A stretch of 60,845 nt of DNA. Source: Seiridium cupressi. Lineage: Eukaryota > Ascomycota > Sordariomycetes > Amphisphaeriales > Sporocadaceae. This document shows, one piece after another, positions 1 to 11,327 of this stretch (position 1 is the first letter of the stretch; each line of letters opens with the position of its first letter). A program made the translations under genes and the position numbers. The stretch lies in NCBI GenBank assembly GCA_036674765.1, contig JARVKI010000035.1, forward strand, positions 6,775-67,619. The letters are read 5' to 3'. Under the pieces are notes generated by a model that worked only from the letters and a program-made list of their open reading frames with translations, did no database searches and had not been told where the DNA came from.

Positions 1-110
1 ACCCCCCCCCCACACCCCAGGGCCCCCCCCCCCCAACCCCCCCCCCCCGGCCCCCCATCCTCAAATTAAACCGGGGGGGGGGGTTTTTTTTTTTTTTTTT
101 TTTTTTTTTT
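1..110. repeat. Contig-edge homopolymer runs
   Basis: The first 110 bases are runs of C, then G (about 73-83), then T (84-110), with almost no other sequence. There is no TTAGGG-type telomere repeat. This looks like low-quality sequence at a contig end rather than biology. Confidence 0.75.
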
Positions 111-1651
111 GGTGAATATAGCAAGACGGGTGCCTGTTTTGCTCATCGTATCCAGAGTTATGTAGTTTCTCATGCTTTATCATTTTTCTGCCGTCTTCAT
201 GTGCAGCTGAAGATCACATCTCTTTGCTGATCCCGGAGACCGAATTCGAGTCTGGAGAAATCCTTCGTGAACCATGACGTCGGTACTGGCCGACCCCTCG
301 CCCGCCGATCATGCGCCGGCCTCCAGCTTTCCGCAGACCATGAGGAGAGAAGACTGCACGCAAACTTGCACATCATTTCCCCAGTAGACAGGACGAAGGC
401 ACCCTCCTCGAGGCGGATCGCCAGCTGATCGAATTATCGGCGGTCGCCCCATCCAGAAACACTGAAGTCACACTGACAAGACTTGCATTGGCGCCGGCCC
501 CAACTATAGGCAGGTATCGGCATAGTAGTAAGCAGTCATGAAAAGGTTTACGAAACCAACCACTTGCTCCTGCTACTGATTGAATTGCTTCTCATCCAAA
601 ATATTTTCACAACAGCAGCCGATTTCATCTTTATTCTACAGTTGGGCCAAATTTCGTGCTCAAATGAGCCGGCTTTGGTCTCCTTCGACAAATAAACGCC
701 GGGTATAATGAATCGTGTTCAGTCGGATTGCAGGACCGAATGAAGCGAATGCCTCGGGGTTGCCCTTGTTATCTCGCTCGTTGAATCATTTTCCAGCGGC
801 AAAGGTCTTGGAATGGTCGACAACCGGTTGTGCTTGACTTCTTCCACGTCAACCTTGCAGTCAGACTTCGGTAAACTCAGGATGGATGGCGTGGTAACAC
901 AACTGGATTCAAAGAGGTCGATGCGGCAGGAATCGTCAGGAAAATTAAATGAGGGGCCAGTTTGACTCGGGAGTGTCCTCGATGGCATACTGCTGAAGGG
1001 GCTACACTGAGAGACGGGCCACTATCTACATGGAAAGTAGTGTTGCAGGCCTGAGTGAAGTATACACCAAGGCGACCGGCGTACCATATTTCTAGGGAAA
1101 CGCCGCTTCTCTTGCTTGAGGAGGACTTTGGATGTGCCTTCCATCGACATTTTCTCGCTTTTCCTTCAGCACTTCAATTTCCCAGGCAGATGCCAGAATC
1201 TGGATCCAAACATTATCAAAGTCAGGGGATTTATATGGAATCTTGTTGAGTCGGCGTTATCAGAAGCTCGCAGGAGAGGTTCAAGGCACTGAATTATGTT
1301 GATGCTACCACTCCAGCAAAAAGAGAAAGTTTTCTTTGCTGTCAACAACCCTTGCGGCCTCCATGTTCTACTTGAGGCCACTCGGGTGATCACCTCAAAC
1401 TCCTTTTCAAAAGACAATCATCCGTGTTCTGATATACACATATACGGCCAAGATGTCAAGCTGCTCCGGCCTCCAGCAACATATCTTGGGTATCAAAGAA
1501 CACCATTCACTCCGTGCCCACCGGAACCCAACGCCGAGAAAAAAGAAAGAAAGAAATCAATCCCCCTCATGGCCTTTACCATGCTGAGATCCAGTTCTAG
1601 TCTGGGTATCTGGGTCGTCTTCCATTGCTGGAACAGTTTCCAAATGCTCCA
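111..1651. other. Intergenic, no gene recognised
   Basis: Only short open frames occur (for example 719-988 on the minus strand) with no recognisable domain and no convincing splice partners. Part of this is presumably the 3' flank of the bZIP gene that ends at 1652. Confidence 0.5.
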
Positions 1652-2806
1652 TCACATCATGCTGCCAGACATGTGCCCAAAGCTGTGTAGGTTTGTCCCA
1701 TCTTCCATCTGTGTCGGTGAGATCATATAAGAGTGATCGGTTAGAGGTAATGCCCGCCCACCTGGGTCAGGTTGGAGTTGGCCCCGGAAGAGCACAGGCG
1801 AGCTTGGCACGGCCATGCCTTGTGGTATGGACATGCTGCCCCGTTGCGTTGGACTTATGCTTTTGGGCAGAGACATGCTTCTCCGGTGTGCTGGACTTGT
1901 CATCTCGTTCGTCGCTGCCGTAGTATACCCAGAGAGCGACGATAGGCTGTCTTGTCTCATCTGAGGTGCGGGTGCAAGGCCATAGTTGGCCAACATCGAG
2001 TCATATTGCTCGCCAGCACCAAGCACAAAGCGCTTTGCTTCATTCTCTACCCACTTGTCGATTCGGCCGTCGCTACAGTTGGCGTGCGTCATCAGCAGGG
2101 CTCGCGTTTGGGTGACTTCATTCAAGAGGGCACTGTATTCCATCCGAAGCCGGGTATTTCGACTTTCAAGATCCAATTTTGTATCTTCCAAGTCAGTCAT
2201 CCACGTCTTTCTCTTTTCTCGGCATTTGCCTGCAGCAACCCTATTTCTCGCCAGAAACTTATCTCTTCTGGCCTCCTCCTCCTGCTGGGTCAGCTCAGCC
2301 TTTGGCCGAGGCTTCCGAGGCCTTCGCCGCCTAGGGAGCACTGGTGCTGGGGGAGGGAACAAAGCTTCCGGGGGTTTCGACGGATGGACTGGTTTGCTCT
2401 CAATATCTGGTGGAGTGATATTTGGCGTGATGCTTTGGCCAGAGACTCTTGTCTCAGGTGTACTAGACGATCCGCTAGTGAGCCCGGGAGACTCGAGTAT
2501 AGGGCGATCGAGACTCGAGACCGATGACAAGCGTCTCTGGTGTTGAACGGGACCATGGCCATATCTGTCGATGCCGGACTGGATTGATGATCTTGCAGGT
2601 AAAGCTGAACGCGTCAACGGCGGCGGCTGCATCGGCCTGCCCAGAGATGGCGCTGGATGCAGCTGCACATTTCCATATGATGGAAGCGCGCTGAAGTCCT
2701 GCGGGAAATTCAGCTGGCCATTTGCCTCGGATCCGTCAAAGACCGGGTAGCTTCCATCATCCTGGCCTTGGAAATGGTAGTTGAAGAAATGCGGTGTTCT
2801 CTCCAT
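1652..2806 (-). CDS. bZIP transcription factor (ATF/CREB-like)
   Basis: Single open frame of 384 aa starting at an ATG. The bZIP domain lies at about residues 178-240. Its basic region carries the signature N-R-V-A-A-G-K-C-R (188-196), followed by a leucine heptad L206, L213, L220, L227. The tail after the zipper (HANCSDGRIDKWVENEAKRF) is of the kind found in fungal Atf-type proteins. The N-terminal half is rich in Pro and Ser, and the C-terminal half has several Ser-Pro and Arg-Arg-x-Ser sites that could be kinase targets. It is expected to be a nuclear, dimeric DNA-binding regulator, possibly stress or development related. The target genes are unknown. It lies about 10 kb from the biosynthetic block, with housekeeping genes between, so there is no positional case that it controls that block. 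A short upstream exon cannot be excluded. Confidence 0.88.
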   Translation of the reverse strand: MERTPHFFNYHFQGQDDGSYPVFDGSEANGQLNFPQDFSALPSYGNVQLHPAPSLGRPMQPPPLTRSALPARSSIQSGIDRYGHGPVQHQRRLSSVSSLDRPILESPGLTSGSSSTPETRVSGQSITPNITPPDIESKPVHPSKPPEALFPPPAPVLPRRRRPRKPRPKAELTQQEEEARRDKFLARNRVAAGKCREKRKTWMTDLEDTKLDLESRNTRLRMEYSALLNEVTQTRALLMTHANCSDGRIDKWVENEAKRFVLGAGEQYDSMLANYGLAPAPQMRQDSLSSLSGYTTAATNEMTSPAHRRSMSLPKSISPTQRGSMSIPQGMAVPSSPVLFRGQLQPDPGGRALPLTDHSYMISPTQMEDGTNLHSFGHMSGSMM

Positions 2807-5800
2807 TTCTTGGAACGTACCGGTGCAGCAGGAGTAAGGTTAGGCGCCAGGGTAGAGGCGTTGTTTTGTGCGCAATGCTCAGGTAGGACGCCTCATCCAG
2901 GGAGTATCCTGATCCTCACCCAACCTGTGCGCCTTACGATCGATCCTTTGGGGGCCGGGGACTGGAGCTGAAAGTGCAGTTCCCATGCACGATGCACAAC
3001 GCACAACGCACAACGCCAACGGTCCAGTCAACCACACACGCCTTGCCGGCAGTATAGTAGATAACAATGAAAGAGTTCCAAAGTCTAGCCAACATCCACG
3101 GGCATGGTATCCTGGGAACCGAGTGGGGATCTAGACGACGTCGTGCGCTAGCACTTGCTTTGGACAGCAGCTTGGGTAGGATGACACTAGTGAGCAGAGA
3201 GGCTCGTGGGAGTCGGGCCAGGTCCAAGGTCGACAAATGCACCAAGCACTTGCGGATGGTTCGTTTTGATCCTTTTTGCAGGAGTGAGGCGCAGGGTTTA
3301 AGACCGCACCACTTTCCGCTTCTAATAGACTCCGAGGCGGACCTGCCGCAAAGGCTCGACGTGTGTATATCCCACTGGGTCAAATCTGTTGCTGCATTTC
3401 CCTATGCTCTTCCATGGTTTCACTTTTGGTGGTAATTTCAACGCTCGGAGGAATGACTATGAACCAAGTCTGGTCGAGTTCTCGGCAGCTGGTTGTCGGA
3501 ATGGTGTATGACGAGATCTGACAGCGATATATGGATGGACCCCATGCGACTACAGTGCGGCTTCTTGCTTCAGTATCACACTTGAGCTGTCGCACTTCGA
3601 AGGCTTGGGTTATCCCGTTTGGTTATCGACCGACCAAGGGAGAGAGATATTGTGCGTCGGAAGCGAGCCTACCATAGGGTATCGGAGGCGGATAGAGGGG
3701 TACAAAGCTTATAGGCAAGCGCCGAATGACTTGCACAAAAACCAAGGTATCAAGGTATGATATGAGAACAAGATATTACCCTTGCGTCGACACGACTCAA
3801 GGCACTCGCCTTCTTTCGTTCAGTCACAGAACGCTGTAAGTTGATGACCGGTAGGAAAAGGATAGAAAGGGAGAAAGAGACAACGCCGGGTATCACCAGA
3901 CAGAATTGGCCACCACATGTAGCAGGCTTCCGTAATCGAGGGCTATGCTGTGACTCTCGATCTCATCCCCACCAAGGCTTCTTGAGGGATTTCGGATTAT
4001 CATGCCTTCGCCTCTCCCTGCTCCGATGGGAAGCGGGCGAGATCTAGACCACGAACCGCTCCTGTAATTTGACTGCATGAACTTTAAGAAATTTCGGAGC
4101 GTAAGGACACCCGCATACATGGATCGCGTGAGGAAAATCCGGGGAACGCACATGACATATCGTGAGTAAGCGGACCGACAGGCGTAGGCTTTCGTTGCTC
4201 GGTCGGCCTGGGTTGCAGCTAGGCTAGGAACGAGGCCGACGAAGCCGTTATTGGAGGCGCAACGGATTCCAGGCATTAGGGGCGGCAATACCAGAATACA
4301 TAGGCAATGGGGGTCCGACGGCGAACCGATTGAGTTCGCCGAAACATGGTCAAAAAAGTCTAACCTGTGTCATCCTGCTCGCTTCTTTTGCTTAACAGCT
4401 CTGAGGTGGAAGATTATACTTTGGCACCATTGTGCGGAGGCGTCTCGAGCAGGAAGGGCCACCTTGACAGGCTCAGGAACGATGGAACGGTCTCGACTAC
4501 TGAAGCAGTGGTGAACAATTTCAAAGTCAGCCTCGCAATGATTGAAGTCTCATCAGTTTCTGCTGATAGAGTGACACGGATCATAGCCGACAGGAATTAT
4601 GTTACGAGCGGGAAGAATCGAAACGAAACGTTTTCCATCCATCAGGAACTGTAACCACTCCAGCGTGTAATTTGATTGGCGGCCCTATAGGGATCGACAA
4701 GCCCAGCTGTAGCATTGCCCCCAAGGCCAAGCTCCAGGAAATTGGTGGGCTTACCACATTTAACCTCATTTGCTGAGGTAAGCATTCTAGTACAATGTGA
4801 TTTGTCCATGGGCGAGGCGGCGTTCAGATCAACAAGGCCAGTTGCTCGTCTCGTCTAGGGACTTTCACGAATTTGCCATCCGCTGTGCTCCTGGACAAAT
4901 GAACTCGGCAGGTTTCTATTCTTGTGATCATACCACCCAGATGCAAATGCGTGCAAGCGCATGGCCCCATCTGCGGCCCTGGTCTTGGCGCGTATAAGCC
5001 CTGCTCATCGTCAGGGCAATATTCCTTCATAGGCAAGCTGCGAGGTGCTCCTTCGAGTGGACTACGCTAAACCTACCGAGTTCATGGGACAGGGCCGCAG
5101 GTATCGCGTCTATTGGGACCAATCGTCGGAATGGGTATGTTGCGTCTTTTGCGGAGCCACGAAGGAATACTGAGGTTCCCAAGCCTCACAACATGCCAGG
5201 GGCCACGGTACCTGGTCCGGATCCTCCCACGTCCAGGGGTTCAAAAATAGTTTTTCGGAGAACAGATGCCCGTGCCGTATTGCAATACAGATGCTAGGTC
5301 ACGCATGTCTTTTTGCTTTCGTCTCTTTACCGGGCGGAGTCGCGGCGAGGTTATCGTGTGCCGATGCCCCGACTGCTTGGTTGATCTTCACCTGATTGAT
5401 GGACCGATGCTCGCCCCTGTATAGCTCGCGACGACACTTATGTTACGTTCCATCCGTCGTGATCGGCGCCAACATGATCTGCCCAACAACTCCATCCAAC
5501 TATCAAGCTACTGCACGACTGACATGACCTCGTGACTATCAAATGATGGATAGATCCTCTGCCCGGAACTCGAGTGCGCTAGGTCTGGAGAGCAGTCAGA
5601 TCATAGACCAACAACTTTGATATCCTCGAATCGTGGTAACTGGAAATATGAGGAGCAGAACACAGCTGCCGGCAGCTCGGTACCGAAGTCATACGTAGAT
5701 ACCAATTCGCCATCGATATACCGATCCATCTGGCCGGAATTGGGCGGAAAGGTCCGTAACCCTGGCCCCGACCCCAGCTTAGGAGTTGCAGCAGTCATTT

Positions 5801-6313
5801 CCTGGAGCCCATCCACGTGCTGAGAAAAGGAAGAGGTCAAAAGCGAGGACGATGTGGAGAAGTCCCATTTTTGCGAGTGCTTGGCCAAAGTTGATCATGT
5901 CCATTGAATACGCGCCGATTTTATCCCTCGGATAGTGTAAGCCGATGACCGGATTAGTTTGCAACTAGCAGATCTGACCTGACCTCAAATTGTCTTCATT
6001 CAAAGTTAGGCCTTGGCAATCCTAGTATAGGAGCAAAATGAAAGAAATGACTGGCGAAACCTTTGAATCTTTGCTGTAAGAGTACAGCCCATGGAGTGTA
6101 TCAGTTCCATACGTTAGTGGTCAGGTGACTTCGTGAGTCGCGCGCTTGCCAATGTTTGACGCGTGCGCCCCGCCAAACCTGGGCAGACTTGCGACTTAAA
6201 GACCAAGCAGCATAGCAACCAGCAACCATTGAGAGGCCATAACACCGTTCAATTCCAGCGCAGTTCCAATCCTCTCCTACCTGAGTTCAGATCACCTGAA
6301 AGAGTCACATAGG
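2807..6313. other. 3.5-kb gene-poor stretch
   Basis: Many small open frames lie on both strands (for example 3067-3435 +, 4367-4654 +, 5601-5888 -), but none has a recognisable domain or exon chain. The frame at 5601-5888 (-) is the least random-looking and might be a relic or an exon of an unrecognised gene. The last 150 bp hold the RFA3 promoter. Confidence 0.45.
6159..6164 (+). promoter_or_regulatory. MluI cell-cycle box (MCB)
   Basis: The exact palindrome ACGCGT lies 150 bp upstream of the RFA3 start codon, within the context TTTGACGCGTGCG. In yeasts this is the MBF (Mbp1-Swi6) site that drives G1/S expression of replication genes. Function here is inferred from position and gene identity. 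Confidence 0.55.
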
Positions 6314-6763
6314 ATGGAGCCCATCTCAACACCCCGCATCTCAAGCCGCTACATCGACTCCTACATTAATCGCACCGTCATGGTCGTGGGCAAGGTGATC
6401 CAGCTGCGCGGAAGTGAAGCGTTGATTGACTCAGATGGCCAAATTCAGGTCAACTTGAACCCTGTGAGTTCTTCGCAAGGGCTGTGCGAGTAGGAAAGTG
6501 CGGTGTTTCTGACTGCGTGTCGTTAGCAATCCCACCTCACAACCGGCAACGGCGTTCAGATCATTGGAAAGGTTAACCCCGATCTCTCCATTAAGGTCAT
6601 GACCTCACTTGACCTCGGACACAACGTCGGTACGTCAATATTTCAGAGCATCCGTGGAGTTAGCAAAATCCGACTGACCCGAAAATATATAGATTACTCA
6701 GTCGCGCAGTCCGTAGTAGACGTGACGCATCAGCACAAGGATATCTTCGTCTATGAAAACTGA
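6314..6763 (+). CDS. rfa3: Replication protein A subunit 3 (RPA14)
   Basis: Three-exon gene, join(6314..6463, 6527..6629, 6693..6763), 107 aa. The introns are 63 bp each, with GTGAGT/TAG and GTACGT/TAG borders and matching phases. The product is a single OB-fold: strands near VGKVIQLRGSEALIDSDGQI and GNGVQIIGKVN, ending DVTHQHKDIFVYEN, the usual size (about 105-120 aa) and layout of Rfa3/Ssb3. It is the smallest subunit of the heterotrimeric single-strand DNA-binding complex used in replication, repair and recombination, where it helps hold the trimer together. No open frame of annotation size reveals it because the exons are short. An MCB element upstream fits S-phase control. The frame stays open for another 152 codons after the TGA (see next entry). 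Confidence 0.88.
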
Positions 6764-7222
6764 CGAGACGACGCGCGTTTGTCGAACCCTCCCGGCAGTA
6801 CCCCCGGACTCGTTGATATCCTTTGGCCGGCTGGCTCCCAACGCGCCTTTTCATCGTCGTCTTCCCAGGGGTCGGGGCTGCTTACGAGATCCGCTCGACA
6901 GTCCCGGTCTCCCTCAGTTTCCTCAACCCATGTTCCGCTCGCAAGAGCCAAATCTACCCCATCCGTGGGTAGTCCTAACCCTTGGCCTTCTGCTCCACGC
7001 AGAAGAAGGTCTATCCCCGAGTTGTCTGGTACCCTAGCTGGTAGCATTTGGAGCAGTCAGACGGGTGGAGAAAGCAGGAGGAGGACGGTGAGGGAGCAGG
7101 AGCACGAGGATTCATTGATGCGTACGGTCTTGGAAGGGTTTGGGAGGCTTTCGGTCACATTGCAGAGAGATGATGGAGGGCGTTGGAGAATGAAGCGACA
7201 GAATCCTTTCGCCGTGAAATGA
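6764..7222 (+). other. In-frame open extension after the RFA3 stop
   Basis: Directly after the RFA3 TGA (6761-6763) the same frame runs open for 152 codons to a TGA at 7220-7222. It has no ATG before the middle of its C-terminal third. Codon choice looks gene-like. The peptide is Ser/Pro/Arg-rich and ends with a more ordered segment (EHEDSLMRTVLEGFGRLSVTL). It could be a stop-readthrough extension, an alternatively spliced 3' exon (an acceptor TTCCCAG at about 6869 is in phase 0 with candidate donors in RFA3 exon 3), the exon of another gene, or chance openness in GC-rich DNA. Other frames here are also partly open, which lowers confidence. Confidence 0.3.
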
Positions 7223-7729
7223 AATGACCGTGAATGGATTGACGAGTCAAAGGAGTGCGAGCATTTTCCTTGCCAAAATATTCCAGATCCTAGCTTTGGT
7301 GATTCTCGCTATTCCACCGAGCCGATATTTTAGCATCTTGGCTGTCGCGATAAAGAAAATGACGATAAAATATAGGAGAAATGAGAAGGTGCAACAAGCT
7401 CGACACAGGACGACATTGAATATTCATGCTGAGACGGCTTGATCAGTGAAGTAGCAGGAGATTTACCCTTCTACCCGAGTGCGAGAATTCGAAGCTCCAG
7501 AAACGATCAGGACCACTAGAGTATGCATGCCGAAATAATGGAACAACATACAACCTGGCATAAGCAAAGTGCCAGCGCCGGTAGACCAACCAGTACCTCC
7601 TATGCGTATGTGTTTCGCCTCAGCCGGTATTATTTACAAATGTGATATCACAAGCTTCTTCGCTTGTCATTTATAGATGTTTGGTCTACAGTAGATAGTA
7701 CATAATACATCTCCGAGTCAATACCCTCT
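7223..7729. other. Intergenic between convergent genes
   Basis: This holds a 72-codon frame (7224-7442 +) with no recognisable features and the 3' flank of the uL4m gene. Nothing else is visible. Confidence 0.5.
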
Positions 7730-8763
7730 CTATTCGACAACGATCTTTCCACTCTCGGGTGCCTTTGATGCCACCACAGAGCCGTTCATGAATACACTCG
7801 ATATCAGATCGCTCTGATGCCTGTCGATCATCTCCATGAGCGCGCTCCTTTCCACCACAAGCCTTCCGGTCTCGAGCAAATCCTTCACATCAACATCATC
7901 CACATCGAGCGCACGACCATAGTTCGGTACCAGGTCCATTGCCTCGAATAGGTTATCTCTCCAAGAACCAGTAATAATTGTACTTCTTCCGTTCTGTCTG
8001 CCCCACTCGTTGCGCTCCAGCACCTGCTTTACCCAGCGTGCCTTGAAACCGTTGATCAGCTCCTCGTTTCTGATCTGTCCATTCGACACAAGCTGCTCTA
8101 ACTCGGTCGGCAAGGGCAACTCCATGCCGTCTTGGCAGACGACGAGCTCGCCCCGACGGTACCGGTAGGACAGCGCCGTCCTCCAAGCAAGATCGTAGAC
8201 CTTTCTGTTGAGCTTGGTGCCGAAATCACGCGGCTTGGGACCGAACGTCTTTCCACCACCCTTTCTCAGGGGCGACTGGGCATCGCCGACTCGGGCGCGA
8301 CCCAAACCCTTTTGTGCGTAGAGCTTACGGCCTGATCCGCGGACCTCCCACCGAGTTTTTGAAGACGCAGTACCTTGTCGCGTATTGTCACCCTCGTAGA
8401 CAACGGCCAGATGAAGGATGTCTCGGCGTAGCGGCAGGTTGAGGTGCTTGGAGGACCAGGCCTCGAGGCGCTGGGGTTCGTACGAGGGGAAGTTGAAGAT
8501 TGTCAGGGGAACAGTAGGTCGAAGGTGGTGCACATTCGAGGCTGATGAGCTGGTAACGGCAGATATCGTGGCTTCTGGAAGAGGCGCTTCAGTGGCCATG
8601 GACCTCGTAAGGGATGGTAGCCGATACTGTTTCCCAATTAGCTTGTTGCATTCAGAGTATGCTTAGGCGCGTGTCGTACGGATACAGCTCTTCTGCATGT
8701 CTGCGATGAGAGACTCAAGGCTCCGAAAGCCTCGCTCAGACATCGAGCGCCCTTTCCAGCCAT
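7730..8763 (-). CDS. YML6: Mitochondrial large ribosomal protein uL4m
   Basis: Two exons on the minus strand, complement(join(7730..8626, 8686..8763)), 324 aa. The large exon encodes a complete uL4 domain with the hallmark extended-loop segment (R-G-S-G-R-K-L, G-L-G-R-A-R-V-G-D, FGPKPRDF) followed by KLNRKVYDLAWRTALSYRYR. Starting at the internal ATG (8599) would remove the targeting region. The upstream exon gives MAGKGARCLSEAFGALSLSS-, an Arg/Ser/Ala-rich mitochondrial presequence. It is joined through a 59-bp intron (GTATCC...CAG) in phase 0. The splice is inferred; a second donor (GTACGA) lies 6 bp further on. The protein binds 21S rRNA near the exit tunnel of the mitoribosome. It is divergent from mL38. 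Confidence 0.88.
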
Positions 8764-9009
8764 GATTGTGTCGATGGGGTGACTTCGTGATGAAGTCGAG
8801 CTGCCTTCATGAGCTCAAAGTGCCTGGTCCTGAAAATTATTGATCTTGCGATTGGCAGCTGCAAGCGGACCGCGGGTTGAGCCAATGGCGGCCAGGGAAT
8901 TATGGGTCTGACCCCTGCTTGCGTCGCGCTTGCAGACGAGCTTCAAAAAAGTTCGAACCCGACATCCAAGTCAAGCTTCCAGCTCCTATGCACCTCTCTG
9001 TACGGAGCC
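8764..9009. promoter_or_regulatory. Shared bidirectional promoter uL4m / mL38
   Basis: Only 246 bp separate the two divergent start codons. It contains two CCAAT pentamers in opposite orientation (ATTGG at 8851-8855, CCAAT at 8882-8886), about 30 bp apart, near its middle. CCAAT is bound by the Hap2/3/5 complex, which in fungi controls respiratory genes. Regulation is inferred. Confidence 0.5.
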
Positions 9010-10468
9010 ATGTCGAGTTGTCAGAGGGTCGCAAGGCCGATCGCCCGGTCACTGCGTCAAACGCCGACCTTCCATACTAGTTCATTTACATTGAGTCGGA
9101 CTTTCACGCAAAGTGCCGCCCGGAGAGATGAGGTTACCACCGCTACGACCACAGCACCCTCTACAGAGCCGATACCCAGCCCCTTGAGCTCGACGTCAGA
9201 GGCTCAAGCGCCGGCGCAGGATGTCAGAGATACCGTTACGAATTACTGGGCGGAACGAAAACTAGTAAAGCAGGGTCTTCCGCCAATTGGTTCCAGGCGT
9301 CGTCGAGCTGCCATCAAGACTTCACAGAACATCCCATTCGAGCACCTGCCATACCAATGCTTCCAGGAGGCTCGCCAAATCCTCCAGGAGGATCGCCAGG
9401 AGAAACTGCAGGCGCTTCAGTCAACGTTGGCATCAATCAAGAGGCTGGAGGAGACTCCGGCAGACCAATTGCCCGGCGGGGAAAGGAAGAAGAACATGCG
9501 CTTGACTAGTTTACGGGAACACGTTGAGGAGTTGAAAATCTTGGCGGATATTAATGACCCCGTCGTCAAGCGCAAGTTTGAAGATGGCCTTGGTAAGTCA
9601 AATGCTCGAGCATGGGGCACTCGATGGAGCATCCCAGTGCTAATACGGGGAATCAGGTGATTTCAATAAGCCCGTCTACCGTCATCTCGCTGAGAAGAAG
9701 TGGCGTGGTTACCCCTTCCGTCTTATTCAGCAGCGTATCGAAACCTTGAACATCGTGCCAGATGTGCTGCCGAAGTTCGAACCGACTGTCGATGTGCAAA
9801 TGTTCTTCCGCCGGAACAAGATCGAGCCTGGAGAGATCCTTGACAGCAGAGTCACCGAGATCCCTCCACGCCTGAAGGTCCAGGTCTTCGATGCCGGGGA
9901 GCGTCTGGTGTCCGTCGTCGTAATGGACTCGGATGTTCCAAATGCCGAAACTGACAGCTTCGAGCGTCGCTGCCACTACCTTGCGGCAAACATCCCGATC
10001 TCACCCAATACGCAATCTTTACCCCTCGCACTGGTCAAGAAGGATACAGAGCTAGCAGTTCCTTGGCTTCCTGCATTTTCACAGAAGGGTGCACCATACC
10101 ACCGTCTATCCGTCTTCGTGCTCGAGCAGAAGCCGGGACAAACATTGGACCTTGCCAAGCTGAAGGAGCTATACAGTGGTCGCGACGGGTTCAGCTTGAA
10201 GAGCTACCGGGACAAGTTTAACCTCAAGCCTGTGGGCTTCAACATCTTCCGTACCGTATGGGATGAGGGCACGGCAGGTGTCATGAAACGTCATAACATT
10301 CCTGGCGCTGATGTTGAGTTCAAGCTCAAGCGCGTGTACTCGATGAAGGGGGAGAAGAAGCTCCGTGGTTGGGAAGTCAAGCGACAGAAGCCCAAGTACA
10401 AGAGCTTGTGGAAGTACACCCACAGAGTTCGCGGAGTGCCTCGTTACAAGGGAAGGCGACACGACTAG
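9010..10468 (+). CDS. MRPL35: Mitochondrial large ribosomal protein mL38 (YmL35)
   Basis: Two exons, join(9010..9592, 9657..10468), 464 aa, with a 64-bp intron GTAAGT...CAG that restores G-DFNKPVYRHL. I chose the ATG at 9010 over upstream in-frame codons because it begins a typical presequence, MSSCQRVARPIARSLRQTPT. The middle (FEHLPYQCFQEARQILQEDR) is a helical N-terminal arm. The C-terminal half is a PEBP-like fold, including PRLKVQVFDAGERLVSVVVMDSDVP and PYHRLSVFVLEQK, as in yeast Mrpl35/mL38. It ends in a basic tail (YTHRVRGVPRYKGRRHD) that probably contacts rRNA. It is a structural component of the central protuberance region of the mitochondrial 54S subunit. It shares a promoter with uL4m. 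Confidence 0.92.
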
Positions 10469-11327
10469 TCGTCCGACCTTGTGGTTCCAAGCACTCGCTG
10501 GCGGTGTTGCTGAACAGCTTCTTGTCGCTCAGGCGAGCCCTTCTGCCGGTAGATGATGGGGAAGACCTCGAATGTTGGCCGGTCGACTTATTGTATCATA
10601 TGTATAAAGCATGGGAGACAAGGATATATCTCCGCCTTGTACCAAATCAATGTACAATTTCTAAAAGAGTGTTCCGTCTGAGCTTTGCTAACGCTATGAC
10701 TATGTTCTAGAGAGTCCTGAGTACGGGAGATGGAGTGGTAAGATTCACAAGAAATTGGCGGGTATAAATTTTGTACAGAACATGTCGCATCGGATACTCG
10801 CGGCTCATCAACTTGTACCATGTACCAGCTGCTTTTGCAATGATATTTTACCTGCCAGGAAGCGACACCTGAGCCAGAACTCTGGAGAGTGGTCGGCAAG
10901 AGCGAAGTCCCCGCCGTTGGCTTAACGGTGATCGTTAACGATGAAGGCATTACGCATAATCGATAGTTGGCAATTCACTGGACCACGTGCTGATTTATGC
11001 CCCATGATGTTATCGTCTTGTAAGAGGTATGGAAGAGTCCCGAGTCAGGGCCGCGGTTCATCCGGCAGTTCTTTCTTTTGAGCGGCACGATTCGTTATCA
11101 TTTCATGTAGCTGGAACACTAAAGTCTCAACGGGAAGCCTCAATGGACCACGACAGGATCAAGCAGCATCGCACCAGGGCCTTTTGAGGTGCTTTGTCAT
11201 CGGGCCGCGCCTCGTCGTACGGTAAACCTCTGCGCTACGAATATGGCGACATACATACATATTTCTTCAGTCGGTAAAGATTCACCTATAAGCTGGAACC
11301 TATGCGCACCCTTAAATTTCTTTGATC
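10469..11327. other. Intergenic, no gene recognised
   Basis: This is the 3' flank of mL38 and the upstream region of the secreted-protein gene. Overlapping short frames lie on both strands (for example 10588-10950 -), but there is no recognisable feature. Confidence 0.5.

Noticed and set aside
1..110. Possible telomere or centromere repeat at the left edge
   Set aside because: Only homopolymer runs; no TTAGGG or other ordered unit.
1952..2546. Long plus-strand frames opposite the bZIP gene
   Set aside because: They overlap the well-supported bZIP coding sequence on the other strand and have no features.
1652..2806. bZIP protein as the cluster-specific regulator
   Set aside because: More than 10 kb from the cluster with replication and ribosomal genes between; no sequence evidence of linkage.
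5601..5964. Minus-strand frames that look mildly protein-like
   Set aside because: No recognisable domain, two overlapping frames, and no convincing exon joins; left as a possible relic only.
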